From positions 1-64,000 of the forward strand of contig NADL03000488.1 of the NCBI GenBank assembly GCA_002205965.3: 64,000 nt of DNA. Reading direction: 5' to 3'. The first letter of the stretch is position 1, and each line of letters opens with the position of its first letter. Under the pieces are notes generated by a model. It was given only the letters and a program-made list of their open reading frames with translations, searched no databases and had not been told where the DNA came from. The position numbers and the translations under genes are program-made. Shown piece by piece: positions 33,120-45,899 of this stretch. The DNA comes from Kappaphycus alvarezii (lineage: Eukaryota; Rhodophyta; Florideophyceae; Gigartinales; Solieriaceae).

Positions 33120-33720
33120 AAGACAAGAGAGCACCATCAAAAAACTGCTTTGGTTTTATTGGCTATGCCAAGATACAAGGGAGTCGATTATATGGAAGTA
33201 AAAGAATGCAGAGAATATGCTATTCTGGTCAAAATCGAACTAGTTGCTTTGCCTACCAGCGTCCCGTTACGCCAGATGGAGAGATTTTCGTCTATATGGG
33301 GCCCAGTTTGGATTTCATCATGACTTTAACTCTTTCGCCAAAGTGCTGTATACCAAGTACTTTACGAGCTGACGCAAATATTGGAACGTAAAATTGTTTA
33401 TATTTACTTGCCTCTTATGTCCCGCGCCCATGGATTGAGACGTCCTTTCCTCTTATCACTATTACGTCTTCTCGGGCTACATAGAATACAAAAAAAGTGC
33501 TTGAAGAGAAATCTTGAAAAGAATTCTTGTAATAAAACTACGAAATATTTCAAGAAAATTTGGTCACCAAAAAAATTAAAAAGGTCTTCTGGGCTATGAA
33601 GACAACCATTACTCTTATCTACAAACAAATGCTCTTCTGGGTAAGTTTAATATTTCTAATGAACTAGAAGGAACATTTTCAATCTATTTGCACTGTCAGC
33701 TGCCCTTACTGGACCTCTAA
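33120..33720 (+). pseudogene. Second PIF/Harbinger transposase fragment
   Basis: It shows RICYSGQNRTSCFAYQRPVT followed by PDGEIF, then, in other frames, VYQVLYELTQIL and ASYVPRPWIETSFPLI. These match the middle and GDAAYVLRPW blocks of the transposase at 25.3-25.7 kb. The Asp of the second catalytic block is not visible and the N-terminus is missing. Several frames are used, so it is an old remnant, more diverged than the first copy. Confidence 0.6.
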
Positions 33721-33949
33721 ATATCTCTAAAGTAAGCTTTGCCAAACAAACGCTTATAAGAATGAAATTTAGAGACATAAAAGGAACTTTACATCCCAAA
33801 TTCGGGCCACTAAGATTTTCATGCAAAAGTTCTCCTCAACAAGCTTCCAAGCGACCAGAGAAGCTGAGTAAAGTGTGTAAAAACAGCGGAACGACGTTCT
33901 AGTATTAAGAAATATCAATGGATGACACGTATAGGGATGAAAGTATCAA

Positions 33950-35345
33950 AACTCATGATTTTTTGTGTATGCTTGTTTACTTTTGCTTAGTATCAAGAAT
34001 ATCCAGTACTTGTTTGATCCTCTTACATTCATTGCGTTCTTTTATTTGTTTTTTTATCTCAACTTCTGCCTTCCTCCCTTCCTCCTCCAGCCATTCTTGG
34101 TTCCTGAAGGTCCATCATCTTCATTTTGTTTCGTCTCTGAAACTCTTCTCTCTTCTTTTCTTGTTCGAACTGCTTCACTTAGAGCTTGAAGAGTTTTATG
34201 TCAACCCTGCGACGCACCTCCACATATTCCATCATTAAAATATAGAAGTTATCGCCAAACTCTCATCGCGGTCGGTATACTTACTATTCGAAGCATGTTT
34301 AGTTTCCCAGGCATTTTTAAACAAAACTGGAGCTTCTTTACGTTATCTCGTCAACAGATACTTGTCCCAATCGCTGTATACTGAGAGCAGCATCCCTGTG
34401 TTGGTTTGAGACCTGGTGCTGTCACTGAAAATCAAATGTTCTGGGTAAGATATGCTGTTTTGGAGGGTGCCGTTTGAGAAACGCATGTTCTTTCCTTTGT
34501 GAACTTAACGTGAAACGGGCTTCTGATGTGCTACTGGAATTTATCATATGCTTTGTAGTGCCTGCAATTTTTCTGGCTTGTATGAATGAAGCAGGCATGT
34601 CCACGTGTCTACCTAAGACAGTGTGCAGCGTTGCAGGAGATACAGGTATACTCTATTGACATATGGTACAGAGAGTACAGCACAGGCACTATAATGAATA
34701 GTTCAGGAACTTTAATTAGACAGGAACATATGATTGTAGTATGAATATGGATGAGCTGGCACATTTACAAAGCCATGATGTGAAGGAATGTTGTGATGTG
34801 TAGAATTAAGTTCATTGGCATGATGTTTTTGAGTGATTATTTTGTGTAGTGAGTTTATGTTTGTTGTTTTTTTAGGTTATTCTTGGATTTTTCATTACCT
34901 GTGAGTGTGAGTTTGATCTGCTACGTAAGTCTTAGTCTGCTGAGACTCCAACTAAAATCTCAGCTAGAGCTGGCGAACTTTCCCAACTAACGACCACCCC
35001 TTCACTTCAATCTTTCCTTTCTTACCATAAAATTTATCAACCTGATATTTTCACCCGCTTCGGCTAGGTGCTTTCATCTTAGTTCTTCCATTATTTTTAG
35101 GCCCAGCTTTGCTATTCAAAATAGTAGAATTCAGAGATGAGATATTTGAATAAAACTTTGTCCTCCCCCAATTCCTTTACTATTCTACGGACGACGTCTT
35201 TTCACCTAACTACGGCCCAAAGTGATTCCTCATCTTCTTAAATCTGTCCCTCAAGGACTTCCAAACCGACTTCTCCACTCTTTCAAAAATTTCAGATGGG
35301 ACGCCTTCTGGAATGAAGACCAAGATCTCCTCAATTTGCGCTATC
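33950..35345 (-). pseudogene. Partner gene of second Harbinger element (MADF/SANT-like, coiled coil)
   Basis: On the minus strand EIFERVEKSVWKSLRDRFKK (about 35,230-35,320) resembles the end of a MADF/trihelix domain (W..LRDRF.K). A charged helix KQFEQEKKREEFQRRNKMKM (about 34,060-34,190) matches the coiled coil of the partner gene at 26.0 kb. Both lie convergent to the transposase fragment, as in the first element. The stretch between (34,250-35,200) holds no recognisable domain; a 60-codon minus frame at 34,422-34,604 is unassigned. Confidence 0.45.
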
Positions 35346-35399
35346 TTATGTCCATGAGATGACAGATGAGTAATAATTGCTTGTATTATTTTTAGTAAA

Positions 35400-35819
35400 A
35401 GATGATCTGTGCACAGTATGTATTAATATCTCCCGAGTTGAACTCCAGGATTCACAGCTATAACGCTCAGAGGAGGGGAATAATCTGTCGTTTTTGGAGG
35501 TGAAGGAGGTAGAAGAGAGGGTGGAGAGTACAGTAGAAGTTTATATGGAATATAATTGGTTTGTTTTGCGTGGAAAGAAGACAAGTATATATCTACTGTT
35601 ATAATTCCTTGGTAGAGCTATAACGGGGTACTGGTTGTCAAGGGAGTTGTTGACAGAATTAATGCGGAGAGAAAATAGTTCCCAACTCAACACAGTAAGA
35701 GAAAAATGAAATGACTGGAACAGTTATTTTTCATCCAGGTATTTAAGATGGGATATTGGTAGTAAATTTTATCGTGGGATAAACAACATTTACAACTGAA
35801 TATTTTTGTAATTTCCTAT
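35400..35819. other. Unassigned stretch before gypsy element
   Basis: AT-rich, no gene or repeat boundary recognised. It ends at the left LTR of the minus-strand gypsy element. Confidence 0.3.
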
Positions 35820-36135
35820 TGTTTGTTGGCGTCAAACCTCTTACAGGCAGGAGTTTTTGTGGTCAACAAAAGCTTCAGACTCCCTTTTCGGGGCTTTACG
35901 GAAGCTCTGCTGTGGATAGGCGATGGCGGAACATAAAGCGATTCGTTTTCGAGAGGTCCCGGTTGGATCTTTCAATCTTCTGCGATGCCCCAGCCGTCGG
36001 CCGGTTGGGGTGTTTTGTTTAGATGTGAATCGGATCATAGCTACAATTTAACGGTAGGTCTTCGATATTAAAAAACAACTATTCTTTGATTATTGTAGGG
36101 ATAAGAAATGCGTTGAATAGTGGCAGCTTGAAACA
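35820..36135 (-). repeat. Gypsy (minus) 3' LTR
   Basis: Matches 40,841-41,165 through blocks such as gctttacggaagctct, ccgtcggccggttgg and gtggcagcttgaaaca. From 35,975 on it is also nearly identical to the complement of 48,510-48,666. Confidence 0.7.
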
Positions 36136-37552
36136 ATACCCCCATGAGTTCTATCGGGAATTGAGGATGGTAGCACTCAAGCAATGTCGATCTGGAGCTT
36201 GATTTTGTTGACCGTAAATTTCTTTCTTTTGAACGTGCAGAGGAATTTGGATACCGTTTCGGGAATATCAGTGTGAAGTTCAGCGAAGAGTTCCAGGTCC
36301 ATGCACGTCTGTCCTGTAGGCCCTCACATTAAACTTGGAAGAAAAGACCATCGGGTGCTTCTCCCACGTCCATTATCTTCTCAAAATCTCATTGCGCTTT
36401 TCTGTTGTTTCGGCAAGGTCCAGCATGTGTTGTGGAACTGGCTTACCAAGTAACGAGTCACGATACTTGGTCAGCCTTGCGCAATGTACGTGCTCATTCT
36501 TAGAACAGTTGATACTTGAAACACTATAGACCAGAGGACTGTGGACCTTCGTGATGCGACAAGGTCCATACCATTCGAAACGCAATTTGTGACCATGGTC
36601 GTTTGAGCGGCGAACAAGGACGAAGTCTCCAATTTCGAGTGAGGCAGTGACAACGTTCGTTGCCCTGTTTTGAGCAGCGATGGCTCTTTCTAGACTAAGG
36701 GATTCAGAGCAAGCAACTTCTTTGTGAATATTTTCGAGAGCTGTTTGCAGTTCTTGGATAGCTAGAACTTGCATGGATCATTATTGGCTTATGGTCTCTG
36801 TCTCGGTACTATTTTTAGTCGGTACGGAAGATGGGAAGTAGGGCGCGTCTTGGGTTGATTCCGGTCGTAAATTCGAGAGGGCTCAGTTCAATTCCAACGG
36901 GGCGTTTTCCAAGTTGATCCAGGCCCGTTTCAATAAGAGCAGAGGCGACGATCGGGATAACAGAGGTCCAGTCCTATAAAGCAAGTTTCAGCTCCTCAAT
37001 CATAGCGCCAGTAGCGAAGAGGACGGAATGGATAAGCGACTCTACTGCACCGTTAGCCCAATTGGAATAAGCAACAGTGAAGTTTTGCTTGATGCGGTGC
37101 GTAGAATCCGGGTTCTCCATTATTTAGTTCTTGAAGTGTGAGCCTTGGTCAGATACCCACGTCATTGGCGTAGTAAAAACATGGCTCCATATTGCCAGTA
37201 CCCCGGCTGTGCGTTCAGCGTTGGCTAGGATAGTTGCCTCCAGCAAGCAGTACCCAATTTGGTCGTCTTTGACAACGAGAACGTACTTATTGTCATCATC
37301 GCTGTCGCCAAGATAGAAATAATCGAAATGAATGATCTCGTTAGGCTTCATAGCGTGCAACGTGGCTGAAAGGGACGTGGGATTTATACTCTTTGTAAGA
37401 GCACATAGTAAGCAGGAAGCTACGAATGTTCTAACATCTTCGCGAAGAGTGGACCAGTTTAAGTGCTCACGAAGTGCTTAACCGTTATTTAGGCACCTCA
37501 GTGACCAGCAGAGCCAGCATGAGCAATAATGAGAAGGCGTAGCTTGGTATCG
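35975..37552 (-). repeat. Left arm of 1.58-kb inverted repeat
   Basis: Nearly identical (about 98 percent by eye) in reverse complement to 47,087-48,666. It holds the integrase region (zinc-binding IIAHAGSAGH, core HFDYFYLGDSDDDNKYVLVV and VSDQGSHFKN), the integrase C-terminal region (LRFEWYGPCRITKVHSPLVY, EHVHCARLTKYRDSLLG), and the first part of the LTR. Confidence 0.92.
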
Positions 37553-40500
37553 GCACAGTCGTCGGGTATCCATTCTGTACCTTTGATGGTCAATAGCCCT
37601 GTCTGGTCTGTCCTGGCTGACGTCGGAGCAACCCGTCTGTGCTCTCGTTGGGACTTCTTGATTTCCTCAAAAGACGGTCATTCGAACGCAGGAGAATCTG
37701 GAGGAATAGTGACACCACTGAAATGAGTCGAAACCTCACCCGGCTAAATGCAGGTGGCTCGCGGTACCCTGTAATCAAGCGATTCATTATGTCGGGCCAG
37801 ATATTATTGTCTTCTGGAACGTTCTCCATGCGATACTTGAATTCACTAAGGAAGACTGCCCAACGTAATACCTTCAGCACCTTATGTCTGCCAAGAGATG
37901 GATACATGGCAACAGGGTTGAAGGTGAACAGCAATCTGCGATGATAGGTGAATACGCCAGTTGTAGTACCACACGTTAACAAGTGGTCAAGCTTCTTGAA
38001 CGCTTTTACTAATACATATGTTTCACGCTCGTAGGTAGACCAATGATAAAATACCGCTGAGGAATGCAAGAGGCTCAATTGATTGTTTGATTGAAGGCTT
38101 AACGACTTCACATTTGTCAAATTGTGTCGCGCAATCAGCCCTATGTTTGTCGGATGAGTCGATATGTGGGAAAAGTTCTTCATCCGGGTCGCGATTGAAA
38201 AGTCGGGTAGCTCCTTAGATTTGATGTCGAATATCCAAGAATTCATTCTCGTGGAAGTCGTTCTAACCAATGTTTTCGAGCGGTATCTTCGCGATATACT
38301 TCTTCTTGAGCTTTCCTCAAGCCTTTGCGTAGGTAGTCTCCAAAAGGTCACGAAGGGGACCTGCACTTACAGAGAGTTTCGTTATGCTCGAGGAGATCCA
38401 ACTAACTGCTCACCTGAAAAATTGGGCAGTGCGCAAACTTGTAGTCCTTAAATGTTCTTCGGACTGAATCAAATTCTGTCGGCGTCTATGATCCGTCCAA
38501 ACCAGCACGCTTCCTTGCGGTACAAGTCCGCCTTGATCAGGGAGACAAGAAGTCTACGCTTTCGACAAATGGTGAGAAACTTGTATAGGATTTCGAGAAG
38601 GTGATCTTCCTCACGTGCGAAGATCATAAAGTTGTCAATCCAGAATTTGAAATTTCGCGAAGTTCGATGAAGCATTCAGCAACCTTTCCTTGAATGTTGG
38701 GTGCTCGATTTTTCCCCCATTTCGTTTTTCGAGTTGGCATTACAACATAACCTTGAGTCATAAACGAGAATAGAAGTTAACTGTCCCGGAGTAGAGGTGC
38801 TTGTTAATGGCCACTGCAGAAGCCGATAGAGGCGAATACTTGTGCACCTCTTGCATCGGCGATTTCCGCCTCAATGTTCCGCATCGGCCAGAAGGTCTGT
38901 ATCTTTGCGTTGTTGACAGGTCGGTAGTCAACAGTTAGCCTATACATAGAAGGAGGACGTTTCGGCATGATGAGCGGAGCAGGAACCCACTCGGGGGATG
39001 ATACCCTCTTAACAAATACCATTTAAAAAAGCGGATTCACATATCGAGTCATGAACTACTTCTTGGGCGGAGGATATCGTCGCTTTTTGTATCAGACGGG
39101 CGTGCATTTCGGCTTCAGCTTAACTTTCAGTGGAGCGATATCAGTAGTTTTACCCTTGTCCAGCTTAGTCTTGATGACATCACCGAACTCGGTCAGAAGT
39201 TGGCGCAAAATTTCCTAACCTTTGGGTGAATTTCCACTCGTTCACCTTCCCGTAAATAATCTTACAATTTTATTCGGCGTCTTCAGGACTCATATCGATC
39301 CTTCCATCATCTTAATCGATATAAACGTCGTCTGCACCACCATCGGAGTGGTAGACTCCTTCTAAGATCTTCGAAACCTTTAATTTTGGTTCAGAGGAGG
39401 ACAAAAATATTTCGAGAATGTCGAATACGCCGGAATATTTCTCAACGGCAGCTGCGAGAATTTCATCAGTATTGAAACCAAGGAACTCGAGTATGGGGCG
39501 ACCAATTAATGGCTAATCGACGGCTTGGTCGGTAAAAAGCCAGCGTACAACTCGAAGAGTCAGGGCGAATCCATAGCTGATATGCAATTCCGTATCCACA
39601 TTAATGACTTTATTGCATTTCAACGTAGCCGGCTTGGAATCCGGTAGACCAGCAGCCATTTTAAATTCTCGAGGTCGAACGAGGGTTTCGATTTTCTGCT
39701 GTACACCAGCCTTCTTCATCGCATTTTTGGTAAAAGAGTCGAGAATGTTTTAATCGGCGCAGTTGTCAGCGCATAATGACGCGCGATAGATACCTCCAAA
39801 TGTAGCGTTAAAGACAACACTTTTCGGCTCCGATATCGAAGCGCCAGTTGTCTGTCTAGCTATCTTGTTCTTTTCTTGGCTGTGAAGCTCGAAAAATCGG
39901 TCCTTCTCGTCCTTATGTTATTCCTTACAATGTCAAAAGTAATGCCGGATGCCTTTCTTGAGATTTTCTACCCAAAGACAAATAGGGTTCTCGTTTGTAG
40001 AAAATTCTTTCGCGGAAGAGGCGCGTGGACCTTTCTGTTTGCCGTTGCTCTGCTTCTTCGAGCGGTCTTTCGACGGAGAAGGGCTGTTACTAGCTTTACA
40101 GTCTCCTTCGTATAATTACCATAGGCTCAGCAGTTGGCGACTTCCCGAGACAAGATCTTAATGAACTTTCGAACGTTCTTTTCCAAATTCTCATCTATGC
40201 TTACTCTCTTACACATCTCGCGCTTGAGAGCGACGGGAGCGATGCGACACAGAAGAAGTGATACGGTTTTCTTCGGTTTGTCAGTTTTGTAAATCAGCAC
40301 AGCCGACTGCTTCGAGTCGTTCAAAGAAATCGGACAGAAGTGGCTGATTCAAACGTCAGCGTTGACGATATTTATCTGCAAAGGGAAGCCAACGAGGACT
40401 TTCTCAATAATCGAGGGATCCACTTCGCCATCACCAGACCCAGGCAGAAGTGACTCAACGTAATTTTTGATGTGGGCGTCTGTTAAATTCTTGCCGTTCT

Positions 40501-40840
40501 TAACATCGGGAGCGATTGTTTCGAAATTTCCCATGAAGACCAATTTCTCGAAAAGAGTCTTGTCAATGCTCGCTGTGTACTGTAAATCACGGAGCGAAAG
40601 CAACTCTGCTTGCTTAGCCAAGATCTCAGTTTAGTTGCTTTCTCGTTCCTTGAGAAACTTAGCGACTTGCACAGAGTCGACTCTGGGCAGGATTGGCGCA
40701 GACATGGGAGCGAAACGTGAGACAGAGCTTCCATTAGCAGTTGTCTGTATTTTATGATCATCACTGCCCGACATTGTGGCGTCGATTCGTGATTGGGTGT
40801 GATTGCAGAGTGGGGAACGAAGCGGTGAATCTGATCTCTG

Positions 40841-41165
40841 TGTTCGGCGCCTGTTCATCCGCGGCACGAAACACTTTAGAAATTTACGTGGCCAGCAACA
40901 GCTTCAGAATCACTTTCCGGTGCTTTACGGAAGCTCTCATGTGGATAGACGACGGCGGGGACGTAAGGCTATACGTTTTAGAGAGTCCCCGATCGGCACT
41001 TTCCCTCCTCTGTGATCCCCCAACCGTCGGCCGGTTGGAGTGTATTATATAAAAATGAATCGGGTCATGGATCTAATTCTACGGTAGTTCTATGATATTA
41101 AAAACCCATAAATCTATGACCACTGCAAGGATAGGAAATAAGTTGAATGGTGCCAGCTTGCAACA
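40841..41165 (-). repeat. Gypsy (minus) 5' LTR
   Basis: The diverged partner of 35,820-36,135, with the same block order and TG...CA ends. It is clearly more different from its partner than the internal 36.0-37.5 kb segment is from its inverted copy at 47.1-48.7 kb. Confidence 0.65.
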
Positions 41166-41607
41166 TTTTTTTGACGAAGATGACTTAAAAGACCGTAATT
41201 TAATTCAAGATACGCAATAATCAGAGCTATTTTTGACCTAATTGCATAAATTCCCAGTTTTCTTTTTCGCTGCAGCCTTTTGGTGAACTGAAGTGCACAG
41301 GTAGCGTTTCAGGTCTTGTACAGACTGAAAATTTCTCTCGCACATGCGTAAGTACGTCTTCTTGTTCTCTTCCGTCCGACTCTGCAAAAAACGCGCGAGT
41401 TTCTAACATCTGTAGAGACATGCCCTCTCCCTTAAAAGATTATAAAGAATTTATAATCAAAGTCGCACCTATACCCTCAAAATATAATCTCTGGTTGTAG
41501 TTCCCCTTCGCTTGGCTGCGCTCCGTTTCGTTGCCACTATTTGGGCAGCTGCAACTGAACGCTACTCCTGAACTATCCTTATCGTTAAATATGATCATCT
41601 TTCCATG
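41166..41607. other. Spacer between the two gypsy elements
   Basis: A 64-codon minus-strand ATG frame (41227-41421) has coding-like composition but no motif I recognise. The rest is AT-rich. The last bases (ctagg, 41608-41612, just outside this entry) are the left target duplication of the next element. Confidence 0.35.
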
Positions 41608-41612
41608 CTAGG

Positions 41613-42037
41613 TGTAACAAAGTCTCTGTTACACCGCTATGTAAAAGAGACTTGTTCGATTTTGTTATTTCAATTCTGTATGACACAGTGGTGTAACAGA
41701 GAAACTACATCTACTTGAACGAATTTAGAAGTTTGATTTTCCTTCAATGCTTTTATTCGACGTGGAGCCCCACGTCATCGTTTTATTTACTTAGTTCTGT
41801 TTAAATAGTACAATTCTATAGTTACACCTCTGCTTTCTAGTAAGTTCTGCTAGGCTAACAAAGTATAGAATTTCTAGAGTACAGTTATAGTACTTTCTTT
41901 TTAAAGGGGGCTCATTTGGATTCTTGTGGGAATCCAGGTACACTCCATACACCCTTTGCACCCAACTTTCTGAAACCCGCTGCCATCGTCTGTACTGTTT
42001 CTTTAGCAGCGCCCCGGCTGCCTCCCTCTCTGTTTCA
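41613..42037 (+). repeat. Chromovirus 5' LTR
   Basis: 425 bp, TG...CA. The start contains a pair tctctgttacacc/ggtgtaacagaga able to fold on itself. A small hairpin ggattcttgtgggaatcc lies near 41,919. The partner is 48,907-49,332. Confidence 0.92.
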
Positions 42038-42859
42038 CTGGTAGCATAGCCTCCGCCGGTTCCGCTGCTTCTTCCCTTTCGTCTTGCTCTAATTCGAGGT
42101 TTTTACACGTGTATTTTTTTGTGGGTTGTTCAATTTTGGAAAGCTTTTGCTGACAGGTGTTACTGTAAGCAATATCATGTACTGTATTTGTGGGCTGGAG
42201 TGCCAGGTATTCTCAACCCCATTGTTCCACGCAGGTCGCGGTTACTAATTGGAGAGCTAGGTAACCGGGAACTTGCTGGTGCAGCATAGTCTGCGTTCTC
42301 TAGGTGATTCTGTTCAGGTAGCGTGCAGGCCTCACGAAGCTGCTTGATACTGTTCAGAATACTTGGGCTGGACAGTTGGGCTTAACTAACTTGCCTTAGT
42401 AAAGCCATACTTCAAACCAAGTCCCCATTTGAGGGTCCCCTCCCAGTATTCCTATACAATCCTATTGCACTCGTTGGCTGCTCGCTAGGTGCACCGACTG
42501 GTTCACGGGTTCAGGTAACACTTTAAGGGGTCGACTTGGACTGTACTTGGACTAAGGGGCACGTGCTCAGAAAAGGCACTACTTGGTTGTTGACCAGCTT
42601 AAGGTCGGCTTGAGAGGCTTTCCTATAGGGTAAGGACACCGATCTCGGTCTACATAGTGGACTGGTGGGGATATCTCGAACAGATTTCTGAGTCACACCG
42701 GAGTTTAGGTGTGATCAAAGCAGCTGGTGAGTCACTCTCTCCGCGGGTAGGGAGCCAACCCGTCGTCCAGGGACGAATCCATTGCAGATTTCAAATTCAA
42801 GTGCTTGTATTCAAGTTTAGGTGTTGGTGTAAGGCTTTAAGTAAGAGATTTGTTGAGCA

Positions 42860-43650
42860 TGTCTTTCTTCAAGCCAAATAAGCCTGTGTTGTCCGATGGG
42901 ACTCGAGATGCGTTAACGGTTCGGTCATGGTTGCAGTCAGTCGAAAAGTACCTAAGGCTTATTCAGGTGGGTCAGAGCGAAGTTATCAGTACCCAGAATG
43001 CCATTGACTTTGCTTCCACTTTTATAACCGATACCGCGACAAACTGTTAGTACACGCATTTTCAGAAAACATTGTCTTGCCGACGTGGGAAGCGTTCAAA
43101 GTCTTAGTTGAATGTTAGTTTGTTCCCCAGGATAGTGTTATCAGAGCTCGTGACAAGCTTACTAAGCTCCGCCAGAAAACAAGTGTGGCGGCGTATCTCT
43201 CGGAGCTTAGGAATTTGGTTATCAATTTTCCCGTTATGAGTGAGTCGGAAAAACTGGCGCGGTTTTGTGAAGGTCTCAAACTACATATTCTGCTGGAGGT
43301 CCGCAAGGGGAATCCATCCAAGTTCGAAGCTGCTACCACTATTGCTCTCAACGTTGATGGAGCATTTTACGGAGCAGGTTTATTCACTGGCAGAGGTTCA
43401 ATTTCAGACAATCGAAATTCCTCAGACCCTCCACCAATGGAGATAGATAACTTGTAACGTAGTCCTAATGGGAAGCGTCAGAAAGTCTTGATGTAGAACC
43501 GATGCTTTACGTGCAATAAAGTGGGATGTAGACCTCGGAAACACAAAAAAGTAAACTGGAATAAAGGTAACAGGAATAGTATTCGCATAGTGGCGAACAA
43601 TACACAGGCAGGACACAGTAATGATTTGAATGGCTTTGACTCGGAAAACT
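42860..43650 (+). mobile_element. Chromovirus gag region
   Basis: Capsid-type helices with SVEKYLRLIQVGQSEVIS, then MAAYLSELRNLVINFPVMSE and KLARFCEGLKLHILLEVRKG, the usual Ty3 retrotransposon gag pattern. A Cys-rich patch RCFTCNKVGCRPRKHKK lies near 43,500 at the expected position of the nucleocapsid knuckle. The leader 42,052-42,855 before it has no gene. Confidence 0.7.
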
Positions 43651-43839
43651 AGTTGGTCCACCTGACTTAGTGAACACTCAGGTGAGACCAGTAGTGATTC
43701 TGAACAGATATCCCAATGAGCAGAGTGAAATTGTGGTGGACATCATCGGAGCTAAATTCTCAGAGGACAGGAAAAAGTCGAGAATCTCCGAACCCGAATC
43801 TAATGGAATCACGTCTAGTCATGATGACAGCATCCCCAC

Positions 43840-45750
43840 TGATGGACCTATACCAGTGGAGCCTTTGTTGGTACTTGAAGGTAGACTGAATGGAATAGCA
43901 TTCAAAGTACTAAAGGACGACGGATGCAATACAAACGTGGTTTCAGCCGAGTTCCTGAAGTTAAATAGGAACTTTTTTGAGATTCGGCGTGAACGATTAA
44001 TTGTTTGCCATTCACGGAAGGGAGTTACTGAGGAAGTATCTGAGATCATTTCCAACAGAACTATTACGTTAGACGAACATACATATGCTTCTAGTTGGGC
44101 TGTGTCCCAAACTAGGTATGATGTTCTGTTGGGAATGCAGTGGCATATTGCCCAAAATCCACGTGTCGACTATCGGAAACGGATTGTGATTGTGAAAGAT
44201 ACATCCATTCCAGTGATTGATCCCGATGAAGAAAATCGTATTAATGTGTCCAATTTGGGAGTGAAGAAATTTAGACGAATGCTGAGGCATGGGGGTGATT
44301 TCGAAGTATTTCAATTACTTGAAGTTCACAGTATGAGAGGAGTGACAGATTCAAAGTTCGATGGGAGACTGAGCAGATTATTGGATAATTTTAAAGAGGT
44401 CTTTCAGGATGAATTGCCGGGTGGGCTTCCTCCGACTCGATCAGTTGATCATGAGATAAAATTGGAGGAAGGAGCAAAGGCACCTCATCCACCTTTATTC
44501 CAGTTGTCTGCATCCGAACTTGCGGCAGCAAAAGAGTACGCTGAGTCTCTTTTGAGGAAAGAAAAGATGGTCATGTCCAGTAAATCACCATATAGAGCAC
44601 CACTTTTCTTTGTAAGGGAAAGGGATGGAAAACTTAGAGGTGTTGATTATCGCGCTTTGAATCGCATCACCAAAAAGAATAATGCTCCACTTTCTCGCTC
44701 TGATGAAATTTCCGATCGACTTGGAGATGCTAGATTTTTCTCCAAGCTTGATCTGGAAACGGGATTTCATCAGATAAGGGTGAAACCAGAGGACATCGAA
44801 AAGACTGCGTTCAATACAAATTATAGGCAATTTGAATATTTTTATGTTATGCAAATGGGACTTTGCAACGCTCCATCTACGTTCCAAACTTTGATGAACC
44901 AGACCTTCTATGATTTCATCGATGTCTTCTTGGTTGCATATATGGATGATCTTCTTATATTCAGTAAGAATTAGGAAGAACATTACGACCATCCGTAAAT
45001 TGTATTAAAGAGACTTAAGGATCACAAGCTGTACATCTCTCCGAAGAAATTCTCTTTCTTTCAGACTGAGCTGGAGTTTTTAGGTTTAATAGTCAGGAAT
45101 TACGGCCTTCGTGTCAGTCCTGAAAAGGTCGAAGTCTTACAAACTTGACCAAAACCTGAATCTCTAACGGAGTTGAGAATTTTCTTAGGTCTAGTGCAGT
45201 TTTTCCGTAGGTTCATTCCGAAGTTCTCTGCTATTACTGCACCTCTCACAGATCTGACAAAGAAAGGTCGAGGTATAGCGAAATGGGATCAACAGTGTGA
45301 TAAAGCATTTCAGAAGCTAAAGTAAGCGATGACATTGACTCCAATCTTAGTGGCTCCTAATTGAAAAAAAACCATTTCGTGGTCATGTAGATGCTTCACA
45401 GCTCGCTGTCGGTGTAATTTTAACACATTTGGATGCGAATGGAAGGGATCGTGTAATTTCTTTCTATTCAAGAAGCTTTCATCAACTGAGTCGGACTACA
45501 CTGCAAATGACTGAGAGCTTCTGGCTTTGATTAATTTTCGGGAAGATTCAGGTGCTATCTTGAAGGTTCTGAATTTGAGATTTTCACAGACAACCAGGTG
45601 CTTAAGAGCTTCTTCAAAAACCCGAAACTGAGTCGGAAAGAAGCACGTTGGTTGGAAACTCTCGCTAACTTCGGAATATTTCCCATCACACTGAAGCCTG
45701 GAAGAATTCACGTATTGGGAGACGCACTATCCCGAGCTCCGCACGTGACT
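43840..45750 (+). mobile_element. Chromovirus protease, RT and RNase H
   Basis: Protease-like segment around KDDGCNTNVVSAEFL and YDVLLGMQW. RT follows with PYRAPLFFVRERDGKLRGVD, the catalytic FSKLDLETGFHQIRV, LCNAPSTFQTLMN and YMDDLLIFSK. RNase H spans about 45,370-45,750 (GRIHVLGDALSRAP at its end marks the RNase H to integrase linker). The long RT stretch from 43,670 to 44,974 is the best preserved part. Confidence 0.88.
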
Positions 45751-45899
45751 AGAGGAGATCGTGACGTCTCAGTGAATGACGTTGAAGTTCCCTACCTTGA
45801 CGTTGATCAGATCATTCCTCGGTATGATGACGACCAGTTCTTCGGTCCAGTGGTAAAAGCCATGGAAGGAGAGTGGCCATGGGATATGGTTCAGAAGTT

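Larger units (their letters stand above)
35820..41165 (-). mobile_element. Ty3/gypsy LTR retrotransposon, minus strand
   Basis: Related terminal sequences of about 320 bp, both TG...CA, lie at 35,820-36,135 and 40,841-41,165. Between them, on the minus strand, are gag-like sequence (about 40,870-39,900), a protease region (about 39,850-39,450), RT with RLTVDYRPVNNAKIQTFWPM (about 39,000-38,850), RNase H (38,370-37,600) and integrase with C-terminal region (37,550-36,370). RT before integrase gives Ty3/gypsy; the RT sequence style is common in oomycete and algal elements. The two termini agree only roughly (about 70 percent by eye) and no target duplication was found. It is an old or composite fossil with many breaks. 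Confidence 0.85.

Noticed and set aside
41900-41940. Hairpin ggattcttgtgggaatcc as a terminator.
   Set aside because: It lies inside both chromovirus LTRs, and eukaryotic polymerase II does not use such terminators.
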